This document shows, one piece after another, positions 23,601 through 31,076 of a stretch of DNA of 35,331 bases. Within the stretch, counting starts at the first letter, position 1; every line of letters begins with the position of its first letter. The stretch spans positions 820,362-855,692 of the forward strand of contig NW_019091401.1 of NCBI RefSeq assembly GCF_001949145.1. The letters are read 5' to 3'. The DNA is from Acanthaster planci (taxonomy: Eukaryota > Echinodermata > Asteroidea > Valvatida > Acanthasteridae). A model generated the notes under the pieces. It saw only the letters and a list, made by a program, of their open reading frames with translations, made no database searches and was not told the DNA's origin. The translations under genes and the position numbers were made by a program.

Positions 23601-24006
23601 ATGTATGTACATGTACACGGCACACACACATGACAGATGAATGTGTCTGTGTGTGCTCGTGCTCTCAGTGACTTTTTGGATGCACGGCTTTGGAAGACAG
23701 GTATTTCAACAGTATGTTAATTGACAGAAATGCTGTTTCTTTTTTTCCCTTGGTTCTTAGAAGCCTTATTTCCGACTGATTGTTCTCTGTTATATTTTTA
23801 TTCTCAGTCTGGTGGGTCAGCTGGAAGCCATCCGGCAGAGGGCACGGGCCGCCCTGGGCTATGTCTACCACACCACAACCAAAGAGGAGTGGCTGGAGCT
23901 GCGCATCAACCCCATCCTGAGGGCGCTGAAGATGTTCGTTGGAGGTGGGAGCATGGACGAAGTCAGGGAGGAGGAGGAAGATGAGATGGAGCTTGGGAAG
24001 AGTTAA
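2535..24006 (+). CDS. HEXD: Hexosaminidase D (GH20-type beta-N-acetylhexosaminidase), 14 coding exons
   Basis: Joined exons: 2535-2602, 3016-3070, 8281-8390, 11366-11453, 11825-11903, 13730-13815, 16224-16410, 19413-19556, 20223-20358, 20594-20676, 20980-21067, 22460-22585, 23276-23353, 23808-24006. All introns are GT-AG and all phases agree, giving 508 residues, close to the roughly 490 of mammalian HEXD. Seen: LVHLDLKGAP near residue 24, VEYEDTFPY (56-64), VQTFGHLE (100-107), catalytic-type Asp-Glu pair D161-E162 in SIGADE, MWDDML (210-215), TGWQRYDH (314-321), and an acidic C-terminal tail. There is no signal peptide or membrane segment, so a nucleocytoplasmic enzyme is expected, as for mammalian HEXD. 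In GH20 enzymes the Asp orients the substrate acetamido group and the Glu is the acid/base; mammalian HEXD prefers GalNAc-type substrates. Substrate preference here is inference. The exon model is by eye, from splice sites, phase and family similarity. Confidence 0.93.
3016..3070 (+). CDS. HEXD: HEXD coding exon 2
   Basis: Acceptor ttcag and donor gtgagt. It completes the Arg codon and encodes LVHLDLKGAPLKMDFLSK, the conserved first beta strand of the HEXD barrel. It ends in phase 0. It lies 413 nt after exon 1. Confidence 0.93.
4636..4910. mobile_element. MITE, family 1 copy A
   Basis: 275 bp with imperfect terminal inverted repeats of about 60 bp. The left end begins GGGCGATTCGATAAATTAGG and the right end in reverse complement begins GGGTGATTATATAAATTAGA; both continue through GGTCCAACTT and a GTTACA block. 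Flanked by AT on both sides. It encodes no protein. A related copy lies at 14919-15164. Confidence 0.75.
5813..6017. repeat. 48-bp minisatellite, four copies
   Basis: Units begin with CATACAGAGCATGGAGTAAA at 5813, 5861, 5908 and 5969. The first, second and fourth continue with CCCRGTCATGATGATRTGGG. The third is altered and followed by a second copy of ATTGGCAGCAAAAA, which also precedes unit one. ORFs across it on both strands are repeat-driven. Confidence 0.85.
8281..8390 (+). CDS. HEXD: HEXD coding exon 3
   Basis: Acceptor tctag after a T-rich tract, donor gtaagg. Encodes residues 42-77, including GATGLLVEYEDTFPYTG, a hallmark of HEXD. Ends with two bases of a Ser codon. It follows a 5210-nt intron, the longest in the gene. 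Confidence 0.95.
8391..11365 (+). other. HEXD: HEXD intron 3 (3.0 kb)
   Basis: It contains a dispersed repeat related to a CGTTATAAC family (9120-9275) and TACATGTA runs near 8946, 9720, 10130 and 11160-11250. No coding signal is recognised. Confidence 0.7.
9120..9275. repeat. Dispersed repeat with CGTTATAAC core, copy 1
   Basis: It opens CAGTCAATTCTCGTTATAAC and contains CTTCATTATAAGAG and, at the end, TTCTTTATAACAAGAG. Similar segments recur around 14868-14910 and 15200-15295, where they are separated by a MITE. Confidence 0.5.
11366..11453 (+). CDS. HEXD: HEXD coding exon 4
   Basis: Acceptor cttcag, donor gtgact. Encodes LADLKVLQQLARDNDMEY followed by IPVVQTFGHLE, with His105 in the conserved QTFGH motif of the active-site region. 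Phase 0 at its 3' end. Confidence 0.95.
11825..11903 (+). CDS. HEXD: HEXD coding exon 5
   Basis: Acceptor gacag, donor gtgaag. Encodes YVLKHNKFVHLREVPEFPTS and then ICPSKE, matching the FVLKH...HLREV segment that follows the QTFGH motif in HEXD proteins. Ends with one base of an Asp codon. Confidence 0.93.
11904..13729 (+). other. HEXD: HEXD intron 5 (1.8 kb)
   Basis: Holds the inverted-repeat element at 12211-12452. The rest is AT-rich unique-looking sequence without a recognised feature. Confidence 0.7.
12211..12452. mobile_element. MITE with ~80-bp inverted arms
   Basis: The left end GGGCCAATTTCATAGA and the right end (same in reverse complement) begin arms of about 80 bp that share GCACAAAATTTGCTTAAGCG, AACCTTGCTT and AGGTTACC. 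The central 80 bp are unique. It is non-coding, and I see no clear target-site duplication. Similar ends are common in marine invertebrate genomes (recollection, not searched). Confidence 0.75.
13730..13815 (+). CDS. HEXD: HEXD coding exon 6 (catalytic Asp-Glu)
   Basis: Acceptor gtcag, donor gtaagc. Encodes a helix (DSLLLIQELLDQVIQAHDG) and the strand KYFSIGADE. D161 and E162 are the predicted catalytic pair, the last two codons before the splice. Human HEXD has Cys where this protein has Ala160. Confidence 0.95.
14019..14178. mobile_element. Foldback MITE, 160 bp
   Basis: Terminal CAGACCTGCCAAC is exactly inverted at the right end. The arms continue for about 75 bp (TACTCC, GGAGGTCAGGCATTACCAC, then ATGGATTAAAA against ATAGATTAAAA), leaving almost no loop. 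It is non-coding. Confidence 0.8.
14868..15295. repeat. CGTTATAAC-family repeat, copy 2, split by a MITE
   Basis: The left part (14868-14918) has GTCAACTCTCATTTTAACAA and the right part ends CTTCATTATGAGAG, both resembling the repeat at 9120-9275. The MITE at 14919-15164 lies between them. Confidence 0.45.
14919..15164. mobile_element. MITE, family 1 copy B
   Basis: 246 bp. The left end reads GGGTTATTCCAGAAATTAGG and the right end in reverse complement GGGTAATTCCAGAAATTAGG; both continue GGTCCA, then a variable stretch. The left arm shares AAATTAGGGGTCCAA and a downstream TTGTTACA block with the copy at 4636-4910. Confidence 0.75.
16224..16410 (+). CDS. HEXD: HEXD coding exon 7
   Basis: Acceptor cacag, donor gtatgt. 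Encodes residues 163-224. Immediately after the catalytic pair comes VVHLGCCHKCQHR, a Cys/His cluster (C168, C169, H170, C172, H174). It continues to ITCIMWDDMLRTI, where W211-D212-D213 form the conserved WDDM motif. Ends with one base of an Asp codon. Confidence 0.94.
17245..17690. repeat. GAATATTCG-rich low-complexity islands
   Basis: Two islands (17245-17292 and 17605-17690) repeat variants of GAATATTCG, ATTCGAA and GGATATTC and flank about 310 bp of AT-rich sequence. They border the left arm of the long inverted repeat. Confidence 0.55.
17721..19156. mobile_element. Long inverted repeat (about 140-bp arms), one arm interrupted
   Basis: Outer arm segments 17721-17820 and 19058-19156 are near-identical in inverted orientation (about 3 differences in 100 bp, for example TTGGCTGAACGAGC against TTGGCTGAACAAGC). 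The inner arm segments 18418-18457 and 19011-19044 also pair. On the right the two segments are adjacent; on the left they are separated by the 598-bp TTAA-flanked insertion. No transposase is seen, so this could be a foldback element or a non-autonomous transposon. Confidence 0.7.
17822..18419. mobile_element. Non-autonomous TTAA-flanked (piggyBac-like) element
   Basis: The left end is TTAACCACTTCCTGCC (17822-17837). The right end GGCAGGAAGTGGTTAA (18404-18419) is its perfect reverse complement, so the ends are a 12-bp terminal inverted repeat inside TTAA duplications. TTAA targeting is the hallmark of the piggyBac superfamily; membership here is inference because no transposase is encoded. 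The element is 590 bp between the TTAAs. Its right half resembles 33759-34016. A 172-codon minus-strand open frame overlapping it is not conserved as protein. Confidence 0.72.
19413..19556 (+). CDS. HEXD: HEXD coding exon 8
   Basis: Acceptor cacag, donor gttaaa (a weak donor after AAAG). Encodes residues 225-272, including LVEPMVWNY and FWIATAFK, which match the conserved VLWDY and WAASAFKG segments of HEXD. Ends with one base of a Gly codon. Confidence 0.93.
20109..20212. repeat. 62-bp-period tandem duplication before exon 9
   Basis: A 42-bp unit (20109-20150) starting GGTGGTTGTTGATATCAA recurs at 20171-20212 with one difference. A 20-bp partial unit sits between them. The second unit ends ten bases before the exon 9 splice junction. 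Confidence 0.85.
20223..20358 (+). CDS. HEXD: HEXD coding exon 9
   Basis: Acceptor atcag, donor gtacga. Encodes residues 273-317, ending in GCVLTGWQ with the Arg codon split. The TGWQRYDH motif spans this intron. The upstream intron ends in a tandem duplication that stops ten bases before the splice site. Confidence 0.93.
20594..20676 (+). CDS. HEXD: HEXD coding exon 10
   Basis: Acceptor tacag, donor gtgtgt. Encodes YDHLSVLCELLPTALPCLAL and then CLQVLLQ. An earlier GT at 20664 would shift the frame; the 20676 boundary is chosen because it keeps phase and the LQ(V/L)LL(Q/R)GG segment. Confidence 0.92.
20980..21067 (+). CDS. HEXD: HEXD coding exon 11
   Basis: Acceptor tgcag, donor gtaagt. Encodes GYSHDVLERVSKQLGFTEPF then QIEVPQHT, and ends with two bases of an Asp codon. 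It begins the C-terminal helical region, which is less conserved than the barrel. Confidence 0.9.
21068..22459 (+). other. HEXD: HEXD intron 11 (1.4 kb)
   Basis: More than half is the inverted-end repeat at 21146-21924. The remainder (21925-22459) has no recognised feature. Confidence 0.65.
21146..21924. mobile_element. Repeat bounded by inverted GGGCTCGAAATT ends
   Basis: GGGCTCGAAATT at 21146-21157 is exactly inverted at 21913-21924. Inside are a GGGAGCAAGTTGCTCCC near-palindrome (21219-21235) and a hairpin (21420-21540) whose arms share GCTGGTTCCAGT. It is non-coding. It may be one transposon or two related repeats facing each other. Confidence 0.5.
22460..22585 (+). CDS. HEXD: HEXD coding exon 12
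   Basis: Acceptor ttcag, donor gtgagc. Encodes about 42 residues with EEAFPSSDLYSAIQDL and FKDFMSQSQLHAN. Assigned by splice signals, open phase and position; the similarity is weaker here than in the barrel. Confidence 0.87.
22586..23807 (+). other. HEXD: HEXD introns 12 and 13 around exon 13
   Basis: The intronic parts (22586-23275 and 23354-23807) contain G-rich runs (22895-22935, 23005-23020) and one TACATGTACA site near 23607. No other gene or mobile element is recognised. Confidence 0.6.
23276..23353 (+). CDS. HEXD: HEXD coding exon 13
   Basis: Acceptor aacag, donor gtaggc. Encodes DPNARIATDLPMVHYSVEES and then ATEAK, ending in two bases of a Ser codon. Phase agrees on both sides. The least conserved internal exon. 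Confidence 0.85.
23808..24006 (+). CDS. HEXD: HEXD coding exon 14 (stop codon)
   Basis: Acceptor ctcag. Encodes residues from LVGQLEAIRQRARAALGYVY through EEWLELRINPILRALK, matching the EEWLEE..HP.L..L C-terminus of HEXD, then an acidic tail with EEEEDEME. Stop TAA at 24004-24006. The GC-rich third positions contrast with the AT-rich flanks. Confidence 0.94.
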
Positions 24007-24119
24007 GATGACCTCCAACGCTGGCCAGTGATCTACACAGAAGGCACAGAAGGTACAGAAGGCACTTGAACCATAATTTGAAAATCTACCAGTGAGAAAT
24101 ATGAACAGACAAAAGAGAG

Positions 24120-24325
24120 TGTTATTTTTGTGTCCCCAAGCAAGGCAGTTTACCAGTGGTTGGAACTGTGCTGACAGACAATAAGAGGGGAACACAGGGT
24201 ACTATATTGGTATCCCTCTGCTAAGCACGTTTGACAGTACTGTCGTTGGGAACTGATGACAACAGACCAGTGGGACTGGAGCACAGAATACCATTTTTGT
24301 GTCCCTAGGCAAGGCACTTTATGCA
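24120..24325. repeat. Three degenerate ~85-bp repeats in the 3' UTR
   Basis: Related blocks are centred on ATTTTTGTGTCCCCAAGCAA (24124), ATATTGGTATCCCTCTGCTA (24204) and ATTTTTGTGTCCCTAGGCAA (24293), the last two preceded by GRRSYACAG-like sequence and GACAACAGACCAG or GACAGACAATA. The spacing is about 80 and 89 bp. Confidence 0.5.
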
Positions 24326-25435
24326 CCAGCAAAGATGGTTAGCTGGCACCTCATTGGATTGTCAGTGACGACTGTAGAGTGTCCCGCCAACAACAGCTGT
24401 ACAGCTGCAACTGTTTGCTGCAACTACAGAACAAGATTTTGGGACCTATGGAGGTGGCCCTTGTATTTGATAAAACTGAAAACTCTGTTGTTGGATTATT
24501 TCCAGACTGCCTTATGGGCAGATCTGAAAGTTCGTAGGCTTGCCATCGATATTCATGTGGCCGGTGCAACATCCACTTGCTCCAGTGCTGGTGAGGCACA
24601 AAGAACAAGCAGCCGTACCCACCAATTATAGCAGTTGACACTTTACACAGGAAGGACTTTATGGTCAACTGAGTTTGGAACTTCAGCTTGTGGGCTTCTG
24701 GAAGATTGGAAGTGGCCATCCTACTGCTTGTTATATTATTTGTAACTTCCAGTTTTGAACAAACTCCAAACCATTGTTCATGTGTCCTCAGAATCTTGCT
24801 GGTGGTCAGATGGGGAAATTACATGTACTTGCCCTTTGAAGATAATCCTTAGTACAATTTTACTACACATGCTGTTAGATATTGCTAGAATTTATTGGAA
24901 TTACACCAACTCCAACTCAGACTGACTGCAGGTTTTAGAAATCCTTTGACCATGAAAACAAAGATTCGGCCAAATGTCACACTTGGGATCACGTTTGGTT
25001 GACTTTACTGAGTGTGTGGCTGTAATCGTTTGTCATGACCATACTTCTGTTATCTGTTAGTTCACTTTGGGCAAGGTAACATTCATGTGTGAAAGTTACA
25101 TGCACACTCTGCAGTTTGAGCTAACAGATGACCATTTTGATCTCCGTATAAGATAGGATAATCACTTAAAGTGGCTACCTGCCACCATCTTGCCAGTTGT
25201 TGAATTTGTTTGTTGGCATGCAGCATGTATTGAACTCATAGACTTTAAATCTGTCAAATTTTGCCAAGAGCTACAAGTTCCTTGGCTGCTCATTTTCATA
25301 CTACATATAACTATGATTGTGTACATATGCATGAAACTTGTTCATTTCTGACAGATCACAAAGAATACACAGTGCAAGATGAGACAGATTGAATCGCAGG
25401 TTTAGTCTGAAGGAGTTTGCGCAGTAACTGCCGTA

Positions 25436-25441
25436 AATAAA
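25436..25441 (+). promoter_or_regulatory. HEXD: Possible proximal poly(A) signal
   Basis: Canonical AATAAA in the 3' UTR. No strong downstream GU-rich stretch is evident, so its use is uncertain. Confidence 0.3.
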
Positions 25442-26579
25442 CACAAAGAAATGCAGGGTCTGAGGACTTTTAACAGCTTTTTAACTTGGGAAAAAAACAC
25501 TGTCACCAGAGAGGGAGGTTAGCCTACTTGAATACTTGATCCTGTGGTGTGACTGATTTCAGCCTGTAGATTCTACTGCTCATGTAGCATCAATGCTACA
25601 TCCTGATCTGCTTCATCATCTTTCCAGTGTTCTACTGTGAGGTCTTTCAACCCTCCCTTCTTCATGGCGGTTCAACTTTGTTGCATGCTGCCACCGGTGT
25701 CTGTCTGCCTGTAGGGGCACATTTCTCCGTTGTGTCCAGCCTCTGATATACTTTGATTCCTTCCACTGTGTGTTCCCATTTCAGTGAGGCTTGATTTTAT
25801 CCAGGAAGACTGCTGCTTGGCCAGAAAATACTTCATTATTGTTTTTAAATTGGATACATTCTGTGGTCTTTTAAGAATAACAGACAATTGCCAAATGTAG
25901 AATTTTTATTTTATGGTTTATAAAACCGCATTTGAGAGTAAAATGGAGGTTTGCATTTGTATGCATGTTTACATTGTAAGGTAAAAATGTTAGTTATTGC
26001 ATGCACTTGCATGAATACAACAATTTCAGACTGCATATAGGGTTGCCCATAACATAATGTGTATCATCTACAAGTAAGGACATCTTTTTTATTGTTCACT
26101 CATTTGTGAAGGACGGACGTTTCTTGCCAGATATATTAATGTAAATATTATGTGCAGTTAGTACAATATAGATTTCAGATGTAGACATTATGGATGCTAA
26201 GCATTTGTAAGGGATGTGCATTAAAGTCACCGGTGTGGGCCGAGTAGCATTAAATTTACAGCCTAGTCATTTTACAAGCTAGCTATTCATTTCCTGTCAC
26301 CTGAAGAAAACGACTGTAGAGCTTCTTTGTTGTAAAACTAGACTGGCACAAACCTCTTTGTTTGAAGGTCCTCAGGTGACAAAGTTGATGGTTGAGTCTC
26401 TGCTGCATTGTCTTTAGTACTATGTCCTTGATTCCCTTAAGATTGTGTGTCATGTCTGTGTGTATATTTCAGCACAATTACGGTATTTACTATTACCACA
26501 CACATGATCTTTTGTAAATACATCCACTACATGTATATTGGCATCTCAGACAGGGCCAAACATCAGGTAAACGTTGATG

Positions 26580-26626
26580 AATAAAAAGTCCCAGCAACTC
26601 TAATAAAATGCAGAATTTTGAATAAA
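26580..26626 (+). promoter_or_regulatory. HEXD: Clustered poly(A) signals, likely HEXD transcript end
   Basis: Three AATAAA hexamers at 26580, 26602 and 26621 within 47 bp, followed by a T/GT-rich stretch (GATGTGATTTTT near 26639). A further AATAAA lies at 26847. Confidence 0.5.
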
Positions 26627-27970
26627 GTATTCTTCAAGATGTGATTTTTATCAGGAAAATGGCACATATAAATCATATTGATTTTGTTATAAATTCAATT
26701 CAAGCACAGTGTAAACGCACAGTTATTACAAATATTACCATGCTGCCTTCATCCAAGACCAACTTTTGATCCAAACCCCATTGTATTATCAATTTTTGCT
26801 GAAACATTGTGTACGTGTTCTATAACAATTCATAATCGTGGATTTAAATAAAAGTATATTTGTAAATGAGCTGAAGATTAAATGTGAAAATGCATGTACA
26901 TGGATGTGTTTGTGGTGGCTGTAGGCATGATGAACAAACGTTTTTTAACAAGCTGTGGGTTTCTCCTTGTATGTTTCAAGCAGCACAGTTGTCTCTTTTC
27001 AGATAGAACTATTTTATACCCCAGAGATCCGAGTCTGACTTGTTTGTCCATATGGTGAGAGTGTCAGACTGTTCTTTTCTGAAAACATATCAAGCCCTTT
27101 TTTTTTTGTAATGAATCCATCAAACTAGTGCAAAATGTATGGATTTCATACATCAATACATATTGAGGACAAAGAAACACAGCATTTGAAATATGAGATT
27201 TGATGCCTAATATCTGGAATGAAACAGCAAATCTATTAGTGCATTCGAGCAAACAGTGCCTGGGATAAATGCGTTCACTAATGGGAAGTGGAGACTTCTA
27301 ACTGTGAACTTACTAAATAAAAATAACTATTAATGTTACATGATTCTAAGGTAAATAATGTGGCTGTACCACATACAAAGCATTGGTATTGTGTTCGTAT
27401 TAGATAACAAAATATTCCCTGAAATACTTCTAATGTTGCACATGGAGGGTTCAGAGCAAAATCGTGTTCATGCTATTAAAGTGAGCAAATGAAGTTGCAA
27501 ATGAAGGCGCACCTATCATTGAAAGTATTTAAGACGTAAAAAGCAGCAATTTCAAAAACATCCTTACTATCTTGTACCAATTCCTTTCGATACGACGTCT
27601 TCCTCTCTTTGGTTGTTCTCACATTTAGTGGGGGAAATGAACCGATATTGGAGCAACTCTGTAAAAATGTCAATGCCTCTCTTAGGTCTCTCTCACTGAC
27701 TTTCCCCCTTGCTTTGCTGACTGTGCACTTTCTGGATCCTTAGGAACTCGCTTCAGATCTCCTTCCGGAGCTCGCTCACAAGTTGGTGTCATATTAAAAT
27801 AGTTGGTGTTATATTAATTATAGGATATTATTATGATCAGAGGTTCTATCGTAAACATATTAGCTTTTAAGTGGCTCAATTTTGTGTCTAGCATCACCCC
27901 TCCAAAACAAATCGATGAAAGAACGAAAGAAACACGACTTTGCTTTTGAGCAGCTTGCAGCTACTAAAAA

Positions 27971-28060
27971 CCCAGACCCGTTAACAGGGCCCAACGTACA
28001 TGTAAACTCCTCTGTATACGATGGAGGAGTATACGTCGGGCCCTGATGTTTAAGGGTTGA
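27971..28060. repeat. Imperfect hairpin repeat
   Basis: The left arm carries GTTAACAGGGCCCAACGTAC and AAACTCCTC. The right arm carries the complement in order: GAGGAGTATACGTCGGGCCCTG and then TTTAAGGG. The arms are about 38-40 bp with small gaps. It probably is a small foldback repeat. Confidence 0.55.
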
Positions 28061-28127
28061 CCAAGTACCTCGACAACCTAAACCATCGCGTGCGTAGACA
28101 AACCATCTCACAACATGAGGTTTATAA

Positions 28128-28150
28128 ACCCTCAACGAAGCTTTGAGGGT
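28128..28150. repeat. Short perfect hairpin
   Basis: ACCCTCAA, a short loop, then TTGAGGGT: an 8-bp perfect stem. It does not match the histone 3' stem-loop consensus. No function is assigned. Confidence 0.5.
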
Positions 28151-28662
28151 ATACAACGATCGATGTCACCGTTGAAAAATTAATATTGCCTCTCAGCTCG
28201 AGGTGAGAATTGCAACTCGGCAATTTTTATACGCCCAGCAAAGATTGGGATTTTCAGAGATTTGTTCAAGTGTGCCATAAATAGGAAACAGTCAGCTGAA
28301 TAAGTGCCAATTTCCGAATGCTATCGTTTTTTAATTTTAGGTTTTTAAATTTCACGGCACCAAAGTTGTTCGCAGAGGTGCTTACACGTAGTAGCATGTA
28401 GGTTAAAGGTTATAATATCATTATTTACTCTAACTGAATGAATTCAAAGTTTTTCAGCAAAGAGGTTTGGCAGTGATGCATGAGGAAAGTCGAGGAAACA
28501 TCGAAGAGTGGCACGTTAGAAACTCAACTTCATTAGGGCCAGGCTAGTTGACTATACCTCCATATATGTAGCCCTACAGTAGTACTTCTAATTCAAAAGT
28601 AGTCTTAATTTAGAGACTCTAAGACCCGCCACTGTGTAAAAGAAACATCGAATGTAGATGAC

Positions 28663-28902
28663 ATGGCTACAAGAACAAGTGATCTGGCTAGCAATGTCAC
28701 GGTCACTGCACGTGCGTTGCAGCAGTTGACACAACGTTCACGGCGCGGCAAAGTCTATTTTCCAGACTCAATTATTCACATGCCAGTGATTTTCTGTATG
28801 CTGGGCTCGTCGTTAGAATTTTCGGGTCCAGGAACAGACTACCAATGCCCAAGTAAATCGCAGGACCATTCTGGAGTACCACAATATAATTTGCGAACTT
28901 GA
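28663..28902 (+). CDS. Unassigned open frame, candidate first exon
   Basis: 79 codons from an ATG in good context (ACATGG). The first 30 residues (MATRTSDLASNVTVTARALQ, then a basic QRSRRGK stretch) look protein-like. The local sequence (28700-28760) is richer in CpG than the surroundings, as at some promoters. No family is recognised and no clear donor or following exon is seen. It may equally be chance. Confidence 0.15.
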   Translation: MATRTSDLASNVTVTARALQQLTQRSRRGKVYFPDSIIHMPVIFCMLGSSLEFSGPGTDYQCPSKSQDHSGVPQYNLRT

Positions 28903-29830
28903 TTGGTTAAGTACGCGCTTAGACAGCGAATGGGTCGTATAGGTTAATGGTCCCACGTTCGGCCTTCTCTTTGTCAGAACCATATCGGGTCATTGGGGTC
29001 GATATTTTTGTACCTTATTTCAACGGCCGTGGTAAGTTAACTTAAGGGATTTTTTTATCGAGTACTGTTAATCGAGTACGAGTACTTTGATGCTCGAGTA
29101 CAATTTTTGGATGCGGAGTTCCAAGTATTTTGTAGCCCGAGTACAAGAACTGTAGTTCGAGTACGAGTACTTGGACGTACAAGTACGAGTGCTCTGAAAA
29201 TGGTACTCGAGTAGTACTCAAGTATGAATACCGAGTACGAGTACTACAACACTGGCCCTACTCCTAAACTAGAAAAAAGTGGCTTAAATAATATTGGGAT
29301 AAAGCTCCCAGGCCATGAACTGTATCCGCCACATACAGCTATTTCTCAGTTGCCTTTTTGATTAATTCACCCAGCAGTTTATCATGTTCAATTTGCCCAA
29401 ATGGCAAATTCCGAATGGCAAATTTTAACCCATATTTTGATGTTGTTTTGTTTTTACCCTCCACCCATGACAGGAAAAAAAAGAAGGAAAGAAATTTTTG
29501 AAAGGGGAGGGGAGCTGCATGGGGAAGAAAGCGATGGAACGTGTTATGTCACTGTGTGTGGGGGGGGAGATAACCTTTCCCCTCTCCGTAGGGTCAGGAA
29601 GATCGGGCATAAATTGAATGATATATCTGCTTGAGCTGAAAATCTTTCCTTTAAATTTAAAATAAAGTGGAAGTTGCCACTTGGTGCAGCCATAAAAAAA
29701 TGTACGGTTCTGTGTTAATTTGTGTTGTCTTAGAGAACTAAATTAAAAACTGAAGAGACTGTACAGTGTTGGATGTTATACAGTTTTGCAGTGCACAGTC
29801 ATAGTGCCCTCTTGTGACATGCTGGGCTCT
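28903..29830. other. Intergenic, simple repeats, no gene
   Basis: The main feature is the GAGTAC repeat (29055-29250). The rest includes a G-run (29560-29568) and AT-rich sequence. Open frames at 29401-29634 and on the other strand at 29425-29610 have no recognisable features. Confidence 0.5.
29055..29250. repeat. Degenerate GAGTAC simple repeat
   Basis: Roughly 20 variants of GAGTAC, CGAGTACGAGTAC and AAGTAC on alternating strands, ending TACAACACTGG. CGAGTACTCG combinations are palindromic. Confidence 0.75.
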
Positions 29831-30773
29831 CAAACATGGCTGCCAACCCAGTTAGTTGCTGATTGTGTGTTCACGACTAATATTTTCAGGCTGAGAATAT
29901 AACCGATGGTAAACCTGACTGCTGTAGGCTGGACCGGTATTCTGGGTATGGTAGCCTGTCGCCTTAGCCACACAGCCCTCCCCTTCAGAGTTGTTGTGGA
30001 ATGCACCAGCTGATTATGCAGGGTCATGAAGATTTCAGCAACGTTTCGACAGGAGTTCAGCCTGTACCCGCTCCAAGTCGGCACCGGACCACTGATTGCC
30101 CCTATCATCAGATGGTACGAACCATTGCCCCGTTTAGCGCCACACCGTCGTCGCTGTCTCTAACACAAGCAGACATCGCTCATCGGCATCGGACAGCCGA
30201 TCGCCCCATGTCATTGAAGGACACGTCTCACCACCGCTCATCGCACTACTCATGAACCATTGCCCTGTTTGTGGTCAGCGTCAACCCTGCCTGGTCGATG
30301 CTCCTCGGACTCATCGGGTTATCGTGAGGATTGCAGAATTGATTGAACTTGGGCCTCATCAAATGTGGAAAATACCAATGGTGGTTGCTGAATTTTTATC
30401 ATTAGCCTATAAACTGTCTCTTCTTGGACTGAAATGTTGTGCGTATTGTGGTGCTAAGTGGATTATTGAACGTTGAATTGTTCTAAACCATATCTTGTAA
30501 TGACATTGTTGCATTGATTCATTACCAAGTTGTTAAGATTTGCTAGCTGGACTGCAACTTCTTCTTGTTGCCCATGTTTTAGAAGTAGTCAAAAGTACAA
30601 GTTTATGGTAGTGGTGCATATATTCTGTTATTGCTGAGACGGACATTATTAGTGTTACAAATAGCAACAAACCAGTTTGGTGGTATAGTATCAGTGTTGA
30701 TTGTTACAACTAAGTTTTGCTATACAGCTCATCGCCTCGAAGATGAGAATACCTGGAGGATGAAGCCGCCATA
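29831..30773. other. Unassigned region upstream of the retroelement
   Basis: This may be the 5' part of the gypsy-type element (LTR, leader or a gag remnant), but I cannot find a matching LTR, primer-binding site or nucleocapsid knuckle. It contains two consecutive small open frames (30001-30255 and 30252-30476) that overlap by ATGA. Confidence 0.35.
30252..30476 (+). CDS. Small Cys-rich open frame, unknown
   Basis: 74 codons from a true ATG. It has CPVC at residues 4-7, Cys13 and CCAYC near residues 62-66, a pair that could bind zinc, separated by a mostly hydrophobic stretch (VVAEFLSLAYKLSLLGL). It lies between an unassigned region and the pol remnants. Not recognised; it could be part of the retroelement's 5' region or chance. 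Confidence 0.2.
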   Translation: MNHCPVCGQRQPCLVDAPRTHRVIVRIAELIELGPHQMWKIPMVVAEFLSLAYKLSLLGLKCCAYCGAKWIIER

Positions 30774-30782
30774 TTGAGCCAC

Positions 30783-31076
30783 ATGGAAGCACCAGTACTT
30801 AAGCTGTTGAAGTGTAAAACCTATTATGTCACCATGAATGTCAACGGGAAGAAAATCAGCATGGAGCTTGACACGGGAATTCCATGGTCCATTGTGTCAT
30901 TCGGGACATTCACACTAATCAGGAATCCTGACGAGATTCAGCCTTGCATCACCGGTGATAGAGCTCCAATCGTGGGTGAAGCCACAGTGCAGGTGAAGCA
31001 CTTGTGGATAGAATGCTTCCCATCAGCATTGGCCAATGTCTTTCAAGCCAAGCTGCCTATAGCAGCTCAACTTTAA
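30783..31076 (+). pseudogene. Retroelement aspartic protease remnant
   Basis: A VNGKK strand leads into the active-site triad D-T-G at 30870-30878, within MELDTG, followed by a short beta-rich segment. The frame ends at 31076 and the next domain continues in another frame (overlap about 31004-31076), so the join is probably an indel. The first ATG in frame is 30783. Confidence 0.65.

Larger units (their letters stand above)
24007..26626 (+). other. HEXD: Probable HEXD 3' UTR
   Basis: After the TAA the sequence becomes AT-rich and stays non-coding to clustered AATAAA signals. It contains degenerate ~85-bp repeats (24120-24320). An earlier AATAAA at 25436 could give a shorter transcript of about 1.4 kb of UTR. 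The UTR extent is inference without transcript data. Confidence 0.55.
26627..28662. other. Intergenic region, AT-rich, no gene recognised
   Basis: It holds an AATAAA at 26847 and two hairpins (27971-28060, 28128-28150). Minus-strand open frames at 27064-27252, 27476-27673 and 27860-28156 have no recognisable domains. Confidence 0.5.

Noticed and set aside
23665-24195. 176-codon open frame on the minus strand
   Set aside because: It is antisense to HEXD exon 14, whose GC-rich codons leave the opposite strand open; there is no family resemblance.
27860-28156. 98-codon open frame on the minus strand
   Set aside because: It is made largely of the two hairpins and their flanks, with no recognisable domain.
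29935-29990. Second tRNA-like head on the minus strand (TGGCTAAGGCGACAGGC)
   Set aside because: Resembles an A box, but no B box was found at the right distance.
31004-31076. Programmed frameshift between protease and reverse transcriptase
   Set aside because: The frames overlap in a -1 sense, but no standard slippery heptamer is visible and the rest of the element carries other frame damage.
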